The position numbers and the translations under genes were made by a program. From positions 62,001-126,000 of the forward strand of contig CAUQMS010000009.1 in assembly GCA_963519305.1 (NCBI GenBank): a DNA stretch of 64,000 bases, read 5' to 3'. This document shows, piece by piece, positions 43,656 through 51,896 of the stretch. Each line of letters opens with the position of its first letter. Within the stretch, counting starts at the first letter, position 1. Below the pieces are notes generated by a model. It was not told the origin of the DNA, made no database searches, and saw nothing but the letters and a program-made list of their open reading frames with translations. The DNA comes from Ewingella sp963519305. GTDB taxonomy: Bacteria > Pseudomonadota > Gammaproteobacteria > Enterobacterales > Enterobacteriaceae.

Positions 43656-44372
43656 TCAGTTTGGAATGATGATGATGCCCGACTGCTGATTTCTGCCGCT
43701 GATACCCGGATGAGCGGGATCTATAGTCCGCTGATGGCTGTTGCGGCGAAAACTGGTGTACTTGAAGCCTGCGTATCCTGAAGCGTCAGTCACCGTACTG
43801 CAAATCGTACAGCTGCCGGCGTGGTCAATGGATGCAAAGCCCGACTGGTCGAGTTTAGCCTGCGCAATCGCGGCAAGATCTAAATGCCGGTGCGAAGGGC
43901 TGATCAATGCAGGCGGCAGGTCGAGCTCCGTCAGAAACTCATCAATTAGCGCCTGACTCACCTCATAGCAGCAGTGCTGGGCCGCAGGCCCGACGCAAGC
44001 AACCCAGTCAGCCGTTGAACCGTCCTGATTAATGCGCTCAGCCATTTTCTCAATAATCCCGTCTTTCAGTCCGCGCCATCCAGCATGTACCACACCAACG
44101 CGCTTTCCATCCTTTTTGCAGAAGATCACCGGCAGGCAATCCGCGCTGAAAACGGTCAGCAGAATGCCGGGCTGGGCAGTATAAAAGCCGTCGGCTTCTC
44201 CGCTCTCCTGTGCCGGTTCGAACACGTCCACGATGCGCACGCCATGCACCTGTTTCTTGTTAGGACGCGTCGCTTCAAACGGCTGGAGTACGGCGGGAAG
44301 CAGGGCGCTTTTATCGCCAAAACCGTGTTGTATCCCGGAGATCTGGCTGAGTAAGGCCGAAATATCAGTCAT
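43656..44372 (-). CDS. PgeF/YfiH-like multicopper polyphenol oxidase-fold protein
   Basis: 238 residues with the motifs of the Cu-oxidase_4 family: VFSADCLPVIF, GVVHAGWRGLKDGI and CVGPAAQHCCYEVSQ. E. coli PgeF (YfiH) removes misincorporated L-Ser from UDP-MurNAc peptides; other members act as adenosine or inosine phosphorylases. Histidines and the cysteine of the active site are kept. E. coli yfiH lies near clpB, not here, so this may be a second copy; that cannot be checked inside the window. It is divergent from rlmA. Confidence 0.85.
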   Translation of the reverse strand: MTDISALLSQISGIQHGFGDKSALLPAVLQPFEATRPNKKQVHGVRIVDVFEPAQESGEADGFYTAQPGILLTVFSADCLPVIFCKKDGKRVGVVHAGWRGLKDGIIEKMAERINQDGSTADWVACVGPAAQHCCYEVSQALIDEFLTELDLPPALISPSHRHLDLAAIAQAKLDQSGFASIDHAGSCTICSTVTDASGYAGFKYTSFRRNSHQRTIDPAHPGISGRNQQSGIIIIPN

Positions 44373-44516
44373 ATGAAATCACTTCAAAAGAGAAAGCCAC
44401 AAGCGCTCAGTGTAGCTGGCTTTTTCACTGCGATGCCAGCGGTTGCAACTGACAGTGGGCTTCTTTAGACTTGCGACATTATGTTATTTAGCGACCACCA
44501 CTCTTTTGGATCTTTC

Positions 44517-45371
44517 ATGAGTTATCAATGTCCGCTTTGCCATCAACCACTTACCCTTAATGAAAAACAGTGGCGGTGCCCGCAAAATCATCAATTTGAT
44601 CACGCGAAAGAAGGGTACGTCAATCTGATGCCTGTTCAGCATAAACGGTCGAAACAACCGGGCGACAGTCCTGAGATGATGGCGTCACGGCGCAACTTTT
44701 TAGATGGTGGCCATTATCAGCTTTTACGCGATCGCATCGCGCAACTTCTCGATGAGGTCCTTCCCGCTGATGCAGAGACATTGCTGGATATCGGCTGTGG
44801 CGAAGGTTATTACACCACCGCCGTAGCGGGGCGGCTGATGCACAACAGGGCGATGACGGTGTTTGGACTGGACGTGGCGAAAGTGGCTATCCGTAACGCA
44901 GCTAAGCGCTATCACAATGCGCAATTTTGCGTGGCGTCCAGTCATCGCCTGCCGTTTGCCGACGAATCCCTCGATGCCGTACTGCGGATTTATGCGCCCT
45001 GTAAGGCCGAAGAGTTGTACCGTGCGGTTAAGCCCGGTGGGATGGTATTAACAGTGGCACCCGGTCCGCGGCATCTGTATCAGCTTAAGGCCTGTATATA
45101 TTCAGAGGTACAGTTACACGCAGAAATGGATGAACAGCTGGCAGGGTTTGAGCGGATCCGCTCTGAGACGCTGGCGTACCCGATGGTACTCAGCGGTTCT
45201 GACGCTTTTGATCTGTTGCAGATGACGCCATTTGCGTGGCGAGCCACCGAAGAGGTGGGTGCAGCATTGAAAAATGAAACCGTATTTTCCTGCGAAACCG
45301 ATTTCGTCATCAGATTGCATCAGCGCAAATCTGATGACGGGACATCTGCACACTCAGCCGATATAGCCTAA
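44517..45371 (+). CDS. rlmA: RlmA, 23S rRNA m1G745 methyltransferase
   Basis: 284 residues. N-terminal zinc ribbon CPLCH...CPQNHQFD followed by AKEGYVNLMPVQHKRSK, then SAM-binding LLDIGCGEGYYTTAVAG and the acidic FGLDVAK. Methylates N1 of G745 in 23S rRNA in Gram-negative bacteria. The ATG at 44517 aligns with E. coli MSFSCPLCHQPL; an upstream start at 44481 has no family support. Its 3' end overlaps the convergent mntP gene by 18 bases, an uncommon tail-to-tail overlap with no room for a terminator. Confidence 0.95.
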   Translation: MSYQCPLCHQPLTLNEKQWRCPQNHQFDHAKEGYVNLMPVQHKRSKQPGDSPEMMASRRNFLDGGHYQLLRDRIAQLLDEVLPADAETLLDIGCGEGYYTTAVAGRLMHNRAMTVFGLDVAKVAIRNAAKRYHNAQFCVASSHRLPFADESLDAVLRIYAPCKAEELYRAVKPGGMVLTVAPGPRHLYQLKACIYSEVQLHAEMDEQLAGFERIRSETLAYPMVLSGSDAFDLLQMTPFAWRATEEVGAALKNETVFSCETDFVIRLHQRKSDDGTSAHSADIA

Positions 45372-45926
45372 GTGTTCGAGCAGAATATTAAAGCCTATAC
45401 CAATCAGCACCCCCCCTCCAAGCACCTCAGCCCATTTACCCAATAATGGGCCAATAAACCGGCCGAGCATAATACCGATGGTCGCCATGATCATGGTCGC
45501 CATGCCAATGGCTAAAGCAGTATGAAGAATATTCACTTGTAGGAAGGCCAGACCAACGCCGATCGCCATGGCATCTAAGCTGGTGCCCACGGCGGTCACC
45601 ACCAGGATCCAGAAGCCGTGACTGCGCTGGCTGGTGGCCTCTTCTTCGGGTGTATTTTTCAGGCCTTCGACAATCATACGTGCGCCAAGGATAAACAGCA
45701 GGCTGAATGCAACCCAGTGATCCCATGCCATGATGTATTTGCTGGCGACCAGACCAATACCCCAGCCAATCAACGGAGTAATGGCTTCGATAACACCAAA
45801 GATAAGACCTGTACGCAGGGCCTCACGAAAGCGCGGGCGATGAAGGGAGGCACCTTTACCAATTGACGCAGCAAAAGCGTCCATCGACATGCCAAAAGCC
45901 AGAATAAGCGTAGCGGATAAATTCAC
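45354..45926 (-). CDS. mntP: MntP (YebN), manganese efflux pump
   Basis: 190 residues, six transmembrane helices, two homologous halves of the LysE-type fold. Helix motifs ILAFGMSMDAFAASIGKGA and VVTAVGTSLDAMAIGVGLAF carry the paired aspartates and small residues needed for Mn2+ export. The start is GTG at 45926 with GAGGTTACTCTC upstream. A manganese yybP-ykoY riboswitch occupies the leader (45966-46121) and a Fur-like box lies further upstream. The 3' end overlaps rlmA by 18 bases. Confidence 0.95.
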   Translation of the reverse strand: MNLSATLILAFGMSMDAFAASIGKGASLHRPRFREALRTGLIFGVIEAITPLIGWGIGLVASKYIMAWDHWVAFSLLFILGARMIVEGLKNTPEEEATSQRSHGFWILVVTAVGTSLDAMAIGVGLAFLQVNILHTALAIGMATMIMATIGIMLGRFIGPLLGKWAEVLGGGVLIGIGFNILLEHLGYIG

Positions 45927-45965
45927 GAGAGTAACCTCGGCCGGGTATTTCCATATACACGTAGC

Positions 45966-46121
45966 CCACCCCCAACCTTACGACGGAGCTACGCGTCTAT
46001 GGTCTCGCCAACCTCCTGGCTGCCCGCACCACGTTTTATTGTTAAAACGAGTATGTTGATACGGGCGCTTTCACACACTTTGCGCAGGGCAAATTGATGC
46101 AAAAACCGGCTACTCCCCAAA
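45966..46121 (-). promoter_or_regulatory. yybP-ykoY manganese riboswitch in the mntP leader
   Basis: On the minus strand the leader begins TTTGGGGAGTAGCCGG and later has GGTTGGCGAGACCATAG, CTCCGTCGTAAGGTTGGGGG and GGGCTAC, which match the conserved blocks of the E. coli mntP aptamer in the same order. In E. coli Mn2+ binding frees the mntP ribosome binding site. Exact 5' and 3' boundaries are approximate. Confidence 0.85.
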
Positions 46122-46193
46122 TGACGGCGCAACCTTAACATAATATTTAAATTGAGAACAACAACAAATAAAATAAGGTTTAGGGTTTTTAAG

Positions 46194-46212
46194 GATAATG
46201 ATTTTCATTAAG
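46194..46212. promoter_or_regulatory. Fur-box-like 19-mer upstream of mntP
   Basis: GATAATGATTTTCATTAAG matches the classical GATAATGATAATCATTATC at 15 of 19 positions. It lies about 75 bases upstream of the riboswitch and may sit in the mntP promoter. Confidence 0.6.
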
Positions 46213-46346
46213 TACACACATTAATCACATTGACTAAATAATAAACTCACAAGGAGTGGGCGTAATGACGAATATATGTTTTTGGACAAGGGATATAAAC
46301 TAAATATAAGGCTATTAAATATAGCCTATAGCATATTTAACATAAA

Positions 46347-46805
46347 TTACTGATTTTCAAGCATTAAATTATAAATGTTTTCGAGGTCATCCATGTTGTT
46401 TACGCGGATTAATAATTTCCTCTGTTCCAGTTCAATCACTAAAACGCCATCTTCTGAAAGGTTCATCGCTTTGATCCGGTCATAAGTAATGAAGGCGTTG
46501 GCATAATAAAAGCCTGTTTCCTTAAACAACAATTTTGGCCAGCGGATAAAAGAAATATAGAAAGCGATCAGCGCCAGGGCGATTAATAAATAGTTAGTGA
46601 CCGCTGTTCCCTGAGCATTGATGTTGTTGTAGAGCAAAATCGCCAGCAGGCCAATGAAGATTATGCAGTCCAGTTTGTTGCGACGGCGTAAATTCACCTT
46701 AAGGCGGGTGACCCCTTTGTTCATTCCCATCAGGAATTCATCGTAGATGGCATACGCCAGCAGCAGAAGAGAGAAAAGGGCGAGGACGATATCAGTGACG
46801 GACAT
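46347..46805 (-). CDS. yobD: YobD (UPF0266) inner-membrane protein
   Basis: 152 residues, the length of E. coli YobD. Three hydrophobic helices (about 6-24, 46-64 and 70-90) and a cytoplasmic C-terminal domain with NLSEDGVLVIELEQRKLLIRV, the most conserved part. Function unknown. RBS TGGAGAAG precedes the ATG. In E. coli it lies between manZ and mntP, as here. Confidence 0.93.
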   Translation of the reverse strand: MSVTDIVLALFSLLLLAYAIYDEFLMGMNKGVTRLKVNLRRRNKLDCIIFIGLLAILLYNNINAQGTAVTNYLLIALALIAFYISFIRWPKLLFKETGFYYANAFITYDRIKAMNLSEDGVLVIELEQRKLLIRVNNMDDLENIYNLMLENQ

Positions 46806-46873
46806 GAAACTTCTCCAGCGGACTTACCGGGTGTGCGACCGGCGGGGGCAACATGATAGCCCAAGCAGCGGGC

Positions 46874-46907
46874 ATAAAAAAACCGGGGGAGAGTGTCCCC
46901 CGGTTTT
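46874..46907 (-). terminator. Terminator of manXYZ
   Basis: Perfect 12-base arms AAAACCGGGGGA and TCCCCCGGTTTT with a 5-base loop; a further T-run follows on the minus strand. It is 9 bases after the manZ stop. Confidence 0.9.
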
Positions 46908-46915
46908 GTCTGCTA

Positions 46916-47773
46916 TTAAAGACCTAGCAGGCCAATCCAGTAACCGAAGATACCAATGGCGAAGAAGCCAATGATGATCCACAGCGCATTCACTTTACGA
47001 CGCAACAGCCACATACAACCGAAGGTCAGCAACAGCGGAACCAGGCCCGGCATTAACTGGTCGAGAATGGTCTGCACCGTCGTAATATTGGTTTTACCGG
47101 TCTGGTCGGTGATAGTCGATACCACCAGTGGAATGTTGACGTGCGTCCACTTGTTAACCAAGGCCCCCATGACAAAGAGGCCAAGAATAGACGCCCCCTC
47201 GGTCAGTTTTTGCAAGAAGCCGCCACCCATATCGTTAACGATATTGACGCCTTTGGTATAGCCGTAAGACACGCCGTAGTAACGGGTCATAAGACGTACA
47301 AGGTTAAACAGGACGAAGAAAAGCAACGGACCAAGCAGGCTGCCGCTCATCGCGATACCTGCACCCAGAGCTGCGAACACCGGACGAACAGTACCCCAGA
47401 AGATCGGGTCACCGACACCGGCCAGCGGACCCATCAGGCCGACTTTCAGGCCGTTGATGGCCGCATCGTCAATTGGCGCGCCGTTGGCACGTTGTTCTTC
47501 CATCGCCAGCGTCACGCCGAGCACTGGGGCTGCAACGTAAGGATGGGTGTTAAAGAACTCCAGATGGCGCTTAATGGCGGCCTTACGCGCGTCATTATTT
47601 TCCGGATAGAGGCGACGGATCGCCGGAACCATGCAATAACAGAAGCCCAGTGCCTGCATACGTTCGAAGTTCCATGAACCCTGGAACAGGTTCGAGCGCA
47701 TGAACACACCACGTATATCGCCTGGCGTCAGTTTCTTTTCTGGGGTTTGGCTAACTGCAGTTTGATCAACCAT
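46916..47773 (-). CDS. manZ: Mannose PTS IID component
   Basis: 285 residues of the PTS EIID-Man family. DIRGVFMRSNLFQGSWNFER, GVGDPIFWGTVRP and MGGGFLQKLTEGASILGLFV match E. coli ManZ. With ManY it forms the membrane channel for mannose, glucose, glucosamine and related sugars. The ATG at 47773 has AAGGG upstream; a GTG at 47782 in the same frame is a possible alternative. It begins 11 bases after manY ends and closes the operon before a strong terminator. Confidence 0.95.
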   Translation of the reverse strand: MVDQTAVSQTPEKKLTPGDIRGVFMRSNLFQGSWNFERMQALGFCYCMVPAIRRLYPENNDARKAAIKRHLEFFNTHPYVAAPVLGVTLAMEEQRANGAPIDDAAINGLKVGLMGPLAGVGDPIFWGTVRPVFAALGAGIAMSGSLLGPLLFFVLFNLVRLMTRYYGVSYGYTKGVNIVNDMGGGFLQKLTEGASILGLFVMGALVNKWTHVNIPLVVSTITDQTGKTNITTVQTILDQLMPGLVPLLLTFGCMWLLRRKVNALWIIIGFFAIGIFGYWIGLLGL

Positions 47774-47784
47774 TTCTTTCACCC

Positions 47785-48585
47785 TTAATCCAATTCGTTA
47801 TCGAGATCGTTAACACCCTGTGCTGGTCCCGCTGCATTCGCAGACTTGTTGTATTTAGGACTCAACTGGATGTACAGCACTGCCATCACCACACCAATCA
47901 CACCCAGTGCAACCAGGTTGAAGTTGGTGAAAGCAGCGGTAACGAAACCGAGGTAGAAGAACGGCATCAGATAGCCAGCGCGCATCATGTTGATGACCAT
48001 CGCGTAACCGACAACGACAATCATGCCGCCTGCGATGTTCAGACCATTGGTGACGACCTCTGGGATAGAAGAGAGCATAACCTGAACAACTTCGGTACCC
48101 ACAGACACAGCCACGATAACGGCAGGAATGGCGATACGCATTGCCTGCAGGATCAGCGCCGAAACGTGGATCCAGGAGAGCGTACTTAAATTACCGCGTT
48201 CTGCGGCACTGTCAGCCGCGTGCTGGAAGGCAACGGTGATAGTACGAACGATGATGGTAAGAACCTGACCTGCTGCTGCCAGTGGGATGGCAAGGGCAAT
48301 ACCCGCGCCGACCGACTGACCGCCTGCAATAACCAGAATGGTTGAAATTATTGAGGCGAGGGCGGCATCGGGCGCCACGGCGGCACCAATGTTCATCCAA
48401 CCAAGAGCAATCATTTCCAACGTACCACCGATAATGATCCCGGTTTTCATATCGCCGAGAATAATACCGATCAACGTACAAGCCACCAGCGGACGGTGGA
48501 ACTGGAACTCATCCAGGATGGAGTCCATCCCGGAAATACATGCAACAATAAATATCAGCACAATCTGTAGTGTGGTGATCTCCAT
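47785..48585 (-). CDS. manY: Mannose PTS IIC component
   Basis: 266 residues, E. coli ManY length. Polytopic membrane protein with QFHRPLVACTLIGIILGD near the N-terminus and GGTLEMIALGWMNIGAAVAPD, the sugar-binding signature of EIIC-Man. The start at 48585 has AGGAGAAG upstream; a longer reading to 48633 is not family-like. ManY and ManZ together also act as entry points for lambda DNA and some bacteriocins in E. coli. The gap to manX is 95 bases, larger than usual. Confidence 0.95.
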   Translation of the reverse strand: MEITTLQIVLIFIVACISGMDSILDEFQFHRPLVACTLIGIILGDMKTGIIIGGTLEMIALGWMNIGAAVAPDAALASIISTILVIAGGQSVGAGIALAIPLAAAGQVLTIIVRTITVAFQHAADSAAERGNLSTLSWIHVSALILQAMRIAIPAVIVAVSVGTEVVQVMLSSIPEVVTNGLNIAGGMIVVVGYAMVINMMRAGYLMPFFYLGFVTAAFTNFNLVALGVIGVVMAVLYIQLSPKYNKSANAAGPAQGVNDLDNELD

Positions 48586-48680
48586 TGCACTTCTCCTATG
48601 ACCAAAAAACGCTGAGTAAAATAAGCTCATCAAAAACAGACAACGTTGAGGGAGTCCGTGGCTTTAATTCGCTGAGTTTA

Positions 48681-49652
48681 TTAATTCATCTTATTAATGA
48701 GATCCATCATCTTCACACGGCTGTCAGAAGAGACTTTACGCACCTCAAGCTCAATACCTTTTGCATTCAATTGATTGAATGCATCGATATCTTTTTTATC
48801 GACGGACACGGCGTTAGTCACCTGAGTTTTACCCTGACGGAAGGCCATACCCCCGATATTTACCGAGGTGATGTTCACGCCGCCTTCCACAACGCGCAGG
48901 ACGTCGGTTGGGTTGGTGAACAGCAGCATGACGCGGTCGCCGGCATATTTTGGGTTGTCATACACGCGGATAGCTTTAGCCACATCAACAACGTGTGCAG
49001 TCACACCCGGAGGGGCAACCTGAGTCAACAATGTTTTACGCACGTGGTCGGCAGCAACTTCGTCGCTGACAACAATGATGCGGTTAACGTTGGTTTCTTT
49101 AGTCCAGCGGGTCGCAACCTGACCATGAATCAAGCGGTCATCGATACGGGCAAGACCGATTTTCATGTGGTCGTTAGGACCAGTAGGTTTGGCCGGTGCC
49201 GCTGCCTTAGGTGCAGCAACAGCGGGTTGAGCGGCAGCAGTTTCAGTTGCCGGTTCAGGAGTTTTCAGGGCTTTGACACCAATACGGCCGGTTTCAACGG
49301 CGATGGCAACCAGTTCCGCAAAGGAAGGATTGTCGTCACGTGCCATGAAAGTTTCCGCCAGCATAGGGATGTTGACCCCGGTGACGACTTCATAGTTTTC
49401 TTTATCGACAACGATACGGCTGGCGGCATTAAACGGGCTGCCTCCCCAGGTATCGACCAGAAAAAGAACGCCGCTGCTGGTATCAAGCCCGCCCAGCTTT
49501 GCCGTGTATTTCTCAATCAGTGTTTCGGCGTTTTCGCCGGGAACGAAATCGATAAAGGCAACGTTATCCTGTTCACCTAAAATCATTTCCGCTGTTTTCA
49601 GCAGCTGTTCGGCTGCTGACCCGTGCGTGCCGATGATAATAGCAATACTCAC
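48681..49652 (-). CDS. manX: Mannose PTS IIAB component
   Basis: 323 residues. The N-terminal IIA domain has the phosphorylated histidine in IIIGTHGSAAEQLL (His10 in E. coli numbering) and WGGSPFNAA. A Pro/Ala-rich linker (about 135-160) leads to the IIB domain with the phosphohistidine in ARIDDRLIHGQVATRW. Accepts phosphate from HPr and passes it to the incoming sugar. The start is GTG with GAGGAGGTAGCGA upstream. An AT-rich dyad (49866-49893) about 210 bases upstream may bind Mlc or another regulator. Confidence 0.96.
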   Translation of the reverse strand: MSIAIIIGTHGSAAEQLLKTAEMILGEQDNVAFIDFVPGENAETLIEKYTAKLGGLDTSSGVLFLVDTWGGSPFNAASRIVVDKENYEVVTGVNIPMLAETFMARDDNPSFAELVAIAVETGRIGVKALKTPEPATETAAAQPAVAAPKAAAPAKPTGPNDHMKIGLARIDDRLIHGQVATRWTKETNVNRIIVVSDEVAADHVRKTLLTQVAPPGVTAHVVDVAKAIRVYDNPKYAGDRVMLLFTNPTDVLRVVEGGVNITSVNIGGMAFRQGKTQVTNAVSVDKKDIDAFNQLNAKGIELEVRKVSSDSRVKMMDLINKMN

Positions 49653-50266
49653 TCGCTACCTCCTCTGTTAACCCGCGAAAGGGTTATGCACATAAGTGAT
49701 GGTGCTGATGTCACTCGCCGCTTTTTATTCCTTCAGCGAATGTTTGCTGTCCCTGCGCTATGTTCTTTGAGTGCCAGACTCAAAACGTCCTTGCGTGTAT
49801 AGCGTTACTTTCTGATAAACAATAAAAAGGCCGTACTGCATAACCTCAACAGGTTGTGCGACCCGATTTATTTTAGTGTGTGAAAAAATAAATTTTGTGA
49901 CTTCCGTCTGTTATTGAAATACCGAAAGTGAATGCGTTACCACATTGCATATAAAAACAGCATAGGTGTTACAAAACGATGCTGCCGGTAAAAAAACGTT
50001 CTTTTCCCGATTAATGATTCCTGATAGAGTTGGTTTCCCAATAATGGAACAGGAGTATCGGGCCTCAGCCCTCCCTATGGACTGTCACCGACGTCACTTA
50101 TCCTCTATCTCATCACCTCTTTTTTCCGGCAACTTCACCTTATCAGGTCGGGTTATCGTCGCATTGAAAGCGTTTCCACTGATCCCCACTGATCACTACC
50201 CACAGACATTGTCTGGCGGGAACGTATTGCGTCTTATTTCTCCAACTACTCACAACGGGACCTGAT
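49653..50266. other. Divergent intergenic region manX / yoaE
   Basis: 614 bases between divergent genes. It holds an AT-rich dyad (49866-49893), a 13-base palindrome CAGACATTGTCTG at 50203-50215 and a near-tandem CCACTGATC repeat near 50177. A GTG-started frame at 49966-50265 ends one base before yoaE but has no ribosome binding site. Long leaders on both sides are likely. Confidence 0.5.
49866..49893. promoter_or_regulatory. AT-rich dyad in the manX upstream region
   Basis: ATTTATTTT (49866-49874) and its complement AAAATAAAT (49885-49893) are separated by 10 bases, centred on agtgtgtgaa. AT-rich arms of this kind resemble operators of the ROK regulators Mlc and NagC, which control manXYZ in E. 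coli. Assignment to Mlc is a guess. Confidence 0.45.
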
Positions 50267-51823
50267 ATGGAATTTTTAATGGACCCTTCGATTTGGGTCG
50301 GTTTGCTGACATTAGTCGTACTGGAAATTGTTCTGGGCATCGACAACCTGGTGTTCATTGCCATCCTTGCGGATAAACTTCCGCCAAAACAGCGTGATAA
50401 AGCCCGCATTATCGGATTGTCGCTGGCGCTTATCATGCGTCTTGGCTTGCTATCGCTGATTTCATGGATGGTCGAACTCACGGCGCCGCTGTTTAGCATC
50501 GCGCAGTTCAGTTTCTCCGGGCGCGATTTAATTTTGCTGTTTGGCGGATTATTCCTGCTGTTCAAAGCCACGACTGAGCTGCATGAGCGGCTGGAGGGGC
50601 ATGAAAGTCATGGCAACAATAACCGTGGCTACGCCAGCTTCTGGTCGGTGGTGGCACAAATCGTGGTGCTCGACGCCGTGTTCTCGCTCGATGCCGTGAT
50701 CACTGCCGTCGGTATGGTGAACAATCTGGCTGTGATGATGACCGCCGTGGTGATCGCCATGGGCGTGATGCTACTGGCTTCCAAATCGCTGACGCGCTTT
50801 GTGAACAACCATCCTACCGTGGTCGTGCTCTGTTTAAGCTTCCTGCTGATGATCGGCCTGAGTCTGATTGCCGAAGGTTTTGGCTTCCATATTCCGAAAG
50901 GTTATCTGTACGCAGCGATCGGCTTCTCCATTCTGATTGAATTGTTTAACCAGATTGCCCGCAGGAACTTCCTTAAAAGCCAGTCGAACCGGCCTATGCG
51001 TGAACGTACCGCGGAGGCGATTCAACGGCTGATGGGGGGTAAGCGCCAGCATCAGGATGAAGATGACGAGCAGGAGCAGAAGCAGCCGGGTAAAGAGACT
51101 TTCGCCGAAGAAGAGCGCCATATGATAAGCGGTGTTCTCACGCTGGCCTCGCGTTCGCTGCGCAGTATCATGACGCCGCGCACGGAGATCTCCTGGGTTG
51201 ACTGTGAACGTTCCCCGGCGGAGATCCGCATGCAGCTTCTGGACACCCCGCACAGTCTGTTCCCGATTTGCCGTCACTCGCTTGATGATGTGATTGGTGT
51301 CGTGCGTGCTAAAGACCTGCTGGTGGCGCTGGAAAACGGTGAAAACATCGTGGCTTTCGCAGAAAAAACGCCGCCGATTGTCGTGCCGGAAACCATGGAT
51401 GTCATCAACCTGCTGGCCGTATTGCGCAGGGCGAAAGGGCGTCTGGTGGTGGTGGGCAATGAATTTGGTGTCATTCAGGGGCTGGTCACACCGCTTGATG
51501 TCCTTGAGGCGATTGCCGGGGAGTTCCCGGATGAAGACGAAACGCCTGATGTGATCGTTGACGGTGATGGTTGGGTTGCCAAGGGCGGGACCGATCTGCA
51601 CTTGCTGCAACAGGTGCTTGATACCACCGACCTGGTTAGCCCGACGGCGGATTATGCATCTCTGGCCGGTTTCCTGCTCTCTCAGTCGGGGCAGATGCCG
51701 CAGGCCGGTGAAATCATCAGCGTGCCGCCGCTGACCTTCGAGATCCTCGACGTCTCGGAGTATCGTATTGACCGGGTACGTATTACCAAAGCCAAGATGG
51801 ATGAGTGGCGCGAAGACGAATAA
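50267..51823 (+). CDS. yoaE: YoaE, TerC-type membrane protein with CBS and CorC domains
   Basis: 518 residues, as in E. coli. The N-terminal TerC domain (about 1-230) has seven or so helices with EIVLGIDNLVFIAILADKLP and DAVFSLDAVITAVGM, whose aspartates are typical of the family. Two CBS domains (about 300-425) and a CorC_HlyC transporter-associated domain (about 440-515) follow. TerC proteins such as Alx and YoaE have been linked to manganese export. RBS GGGACC. It is convergent with pdeD and divergent from manX, the E. coli arrangement. Confidence 0.95.
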   Translation: MEFLMDPSIWVGLLTLVVLEIVLGIDNLVFIAILADKLPPKQRDKARIIGLSLALIMRLGLLSLISWMVELTAPLFSIAQFSFSGRDLILLFGGLFLLFKATTELHERLEGHESHGNNNRGYASFWSVVAQIVVLDAVFSLDAVITAVGMVNNLAVMMTAVVIAMGVMLLASKSLTRFVNNHPTVVVLCLSFLLMIGLSLIAEGFGFHIPKGYLYAAIGFSILIELFNQIARRNFLKSQSNRPMRERTAEAIQRLMGGKRQHQDEDDEQEQKQPGKETFAEEERHMISGVLTLASRSLRSIMTPRTEISWVDCERSPAEIRMQLLDTPHSLFPICRHSLDDVIGVVRAKDLLVALENGENIVAFAEKTPPIVVPETMDVINLLAVLRRAKGRLVVVGNEFGVIQGLVTPLDVLEAIAGEFPDEDETPDVIVDGDGWVAKGGTDLHLLQQVLDTTDLVSPTADYASLAGFLLSQSGQMPQAGEIISVPPLTFEILDVSEYRIDRVRITKAKMDEWREDE

Positions 51824-51854
51824 TTCCGTTATTACGCACTCTGCATGAATACCA

Positions 51855-51880
51855 ACGGTGACTTCGGTCGCCGTTTTTTT
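51855..51880. terminator. Terminator between yoaE and pdeD
   Basis: ACGGTGAC and GTCGCCGT pair with one wobble around a TTCG tetraloop, followed by T7. Confidence 0.85.
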
Positions 51881-51896
51881 ATGCCTTTTAGTCCAC

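Noticed and set aside
48585..49580. 331-codon plus-strand frame opposite manX
   Set aside because: It lies antisense to the conserved manX and has His/Phe-rich composition typical of a shadow frame.
49966..50265. 99-codon frame ending just before yoaE
   Set aside because: GTG start without Shine-Dalgarno, no similarity; could be a leader ORF but support is too thin.
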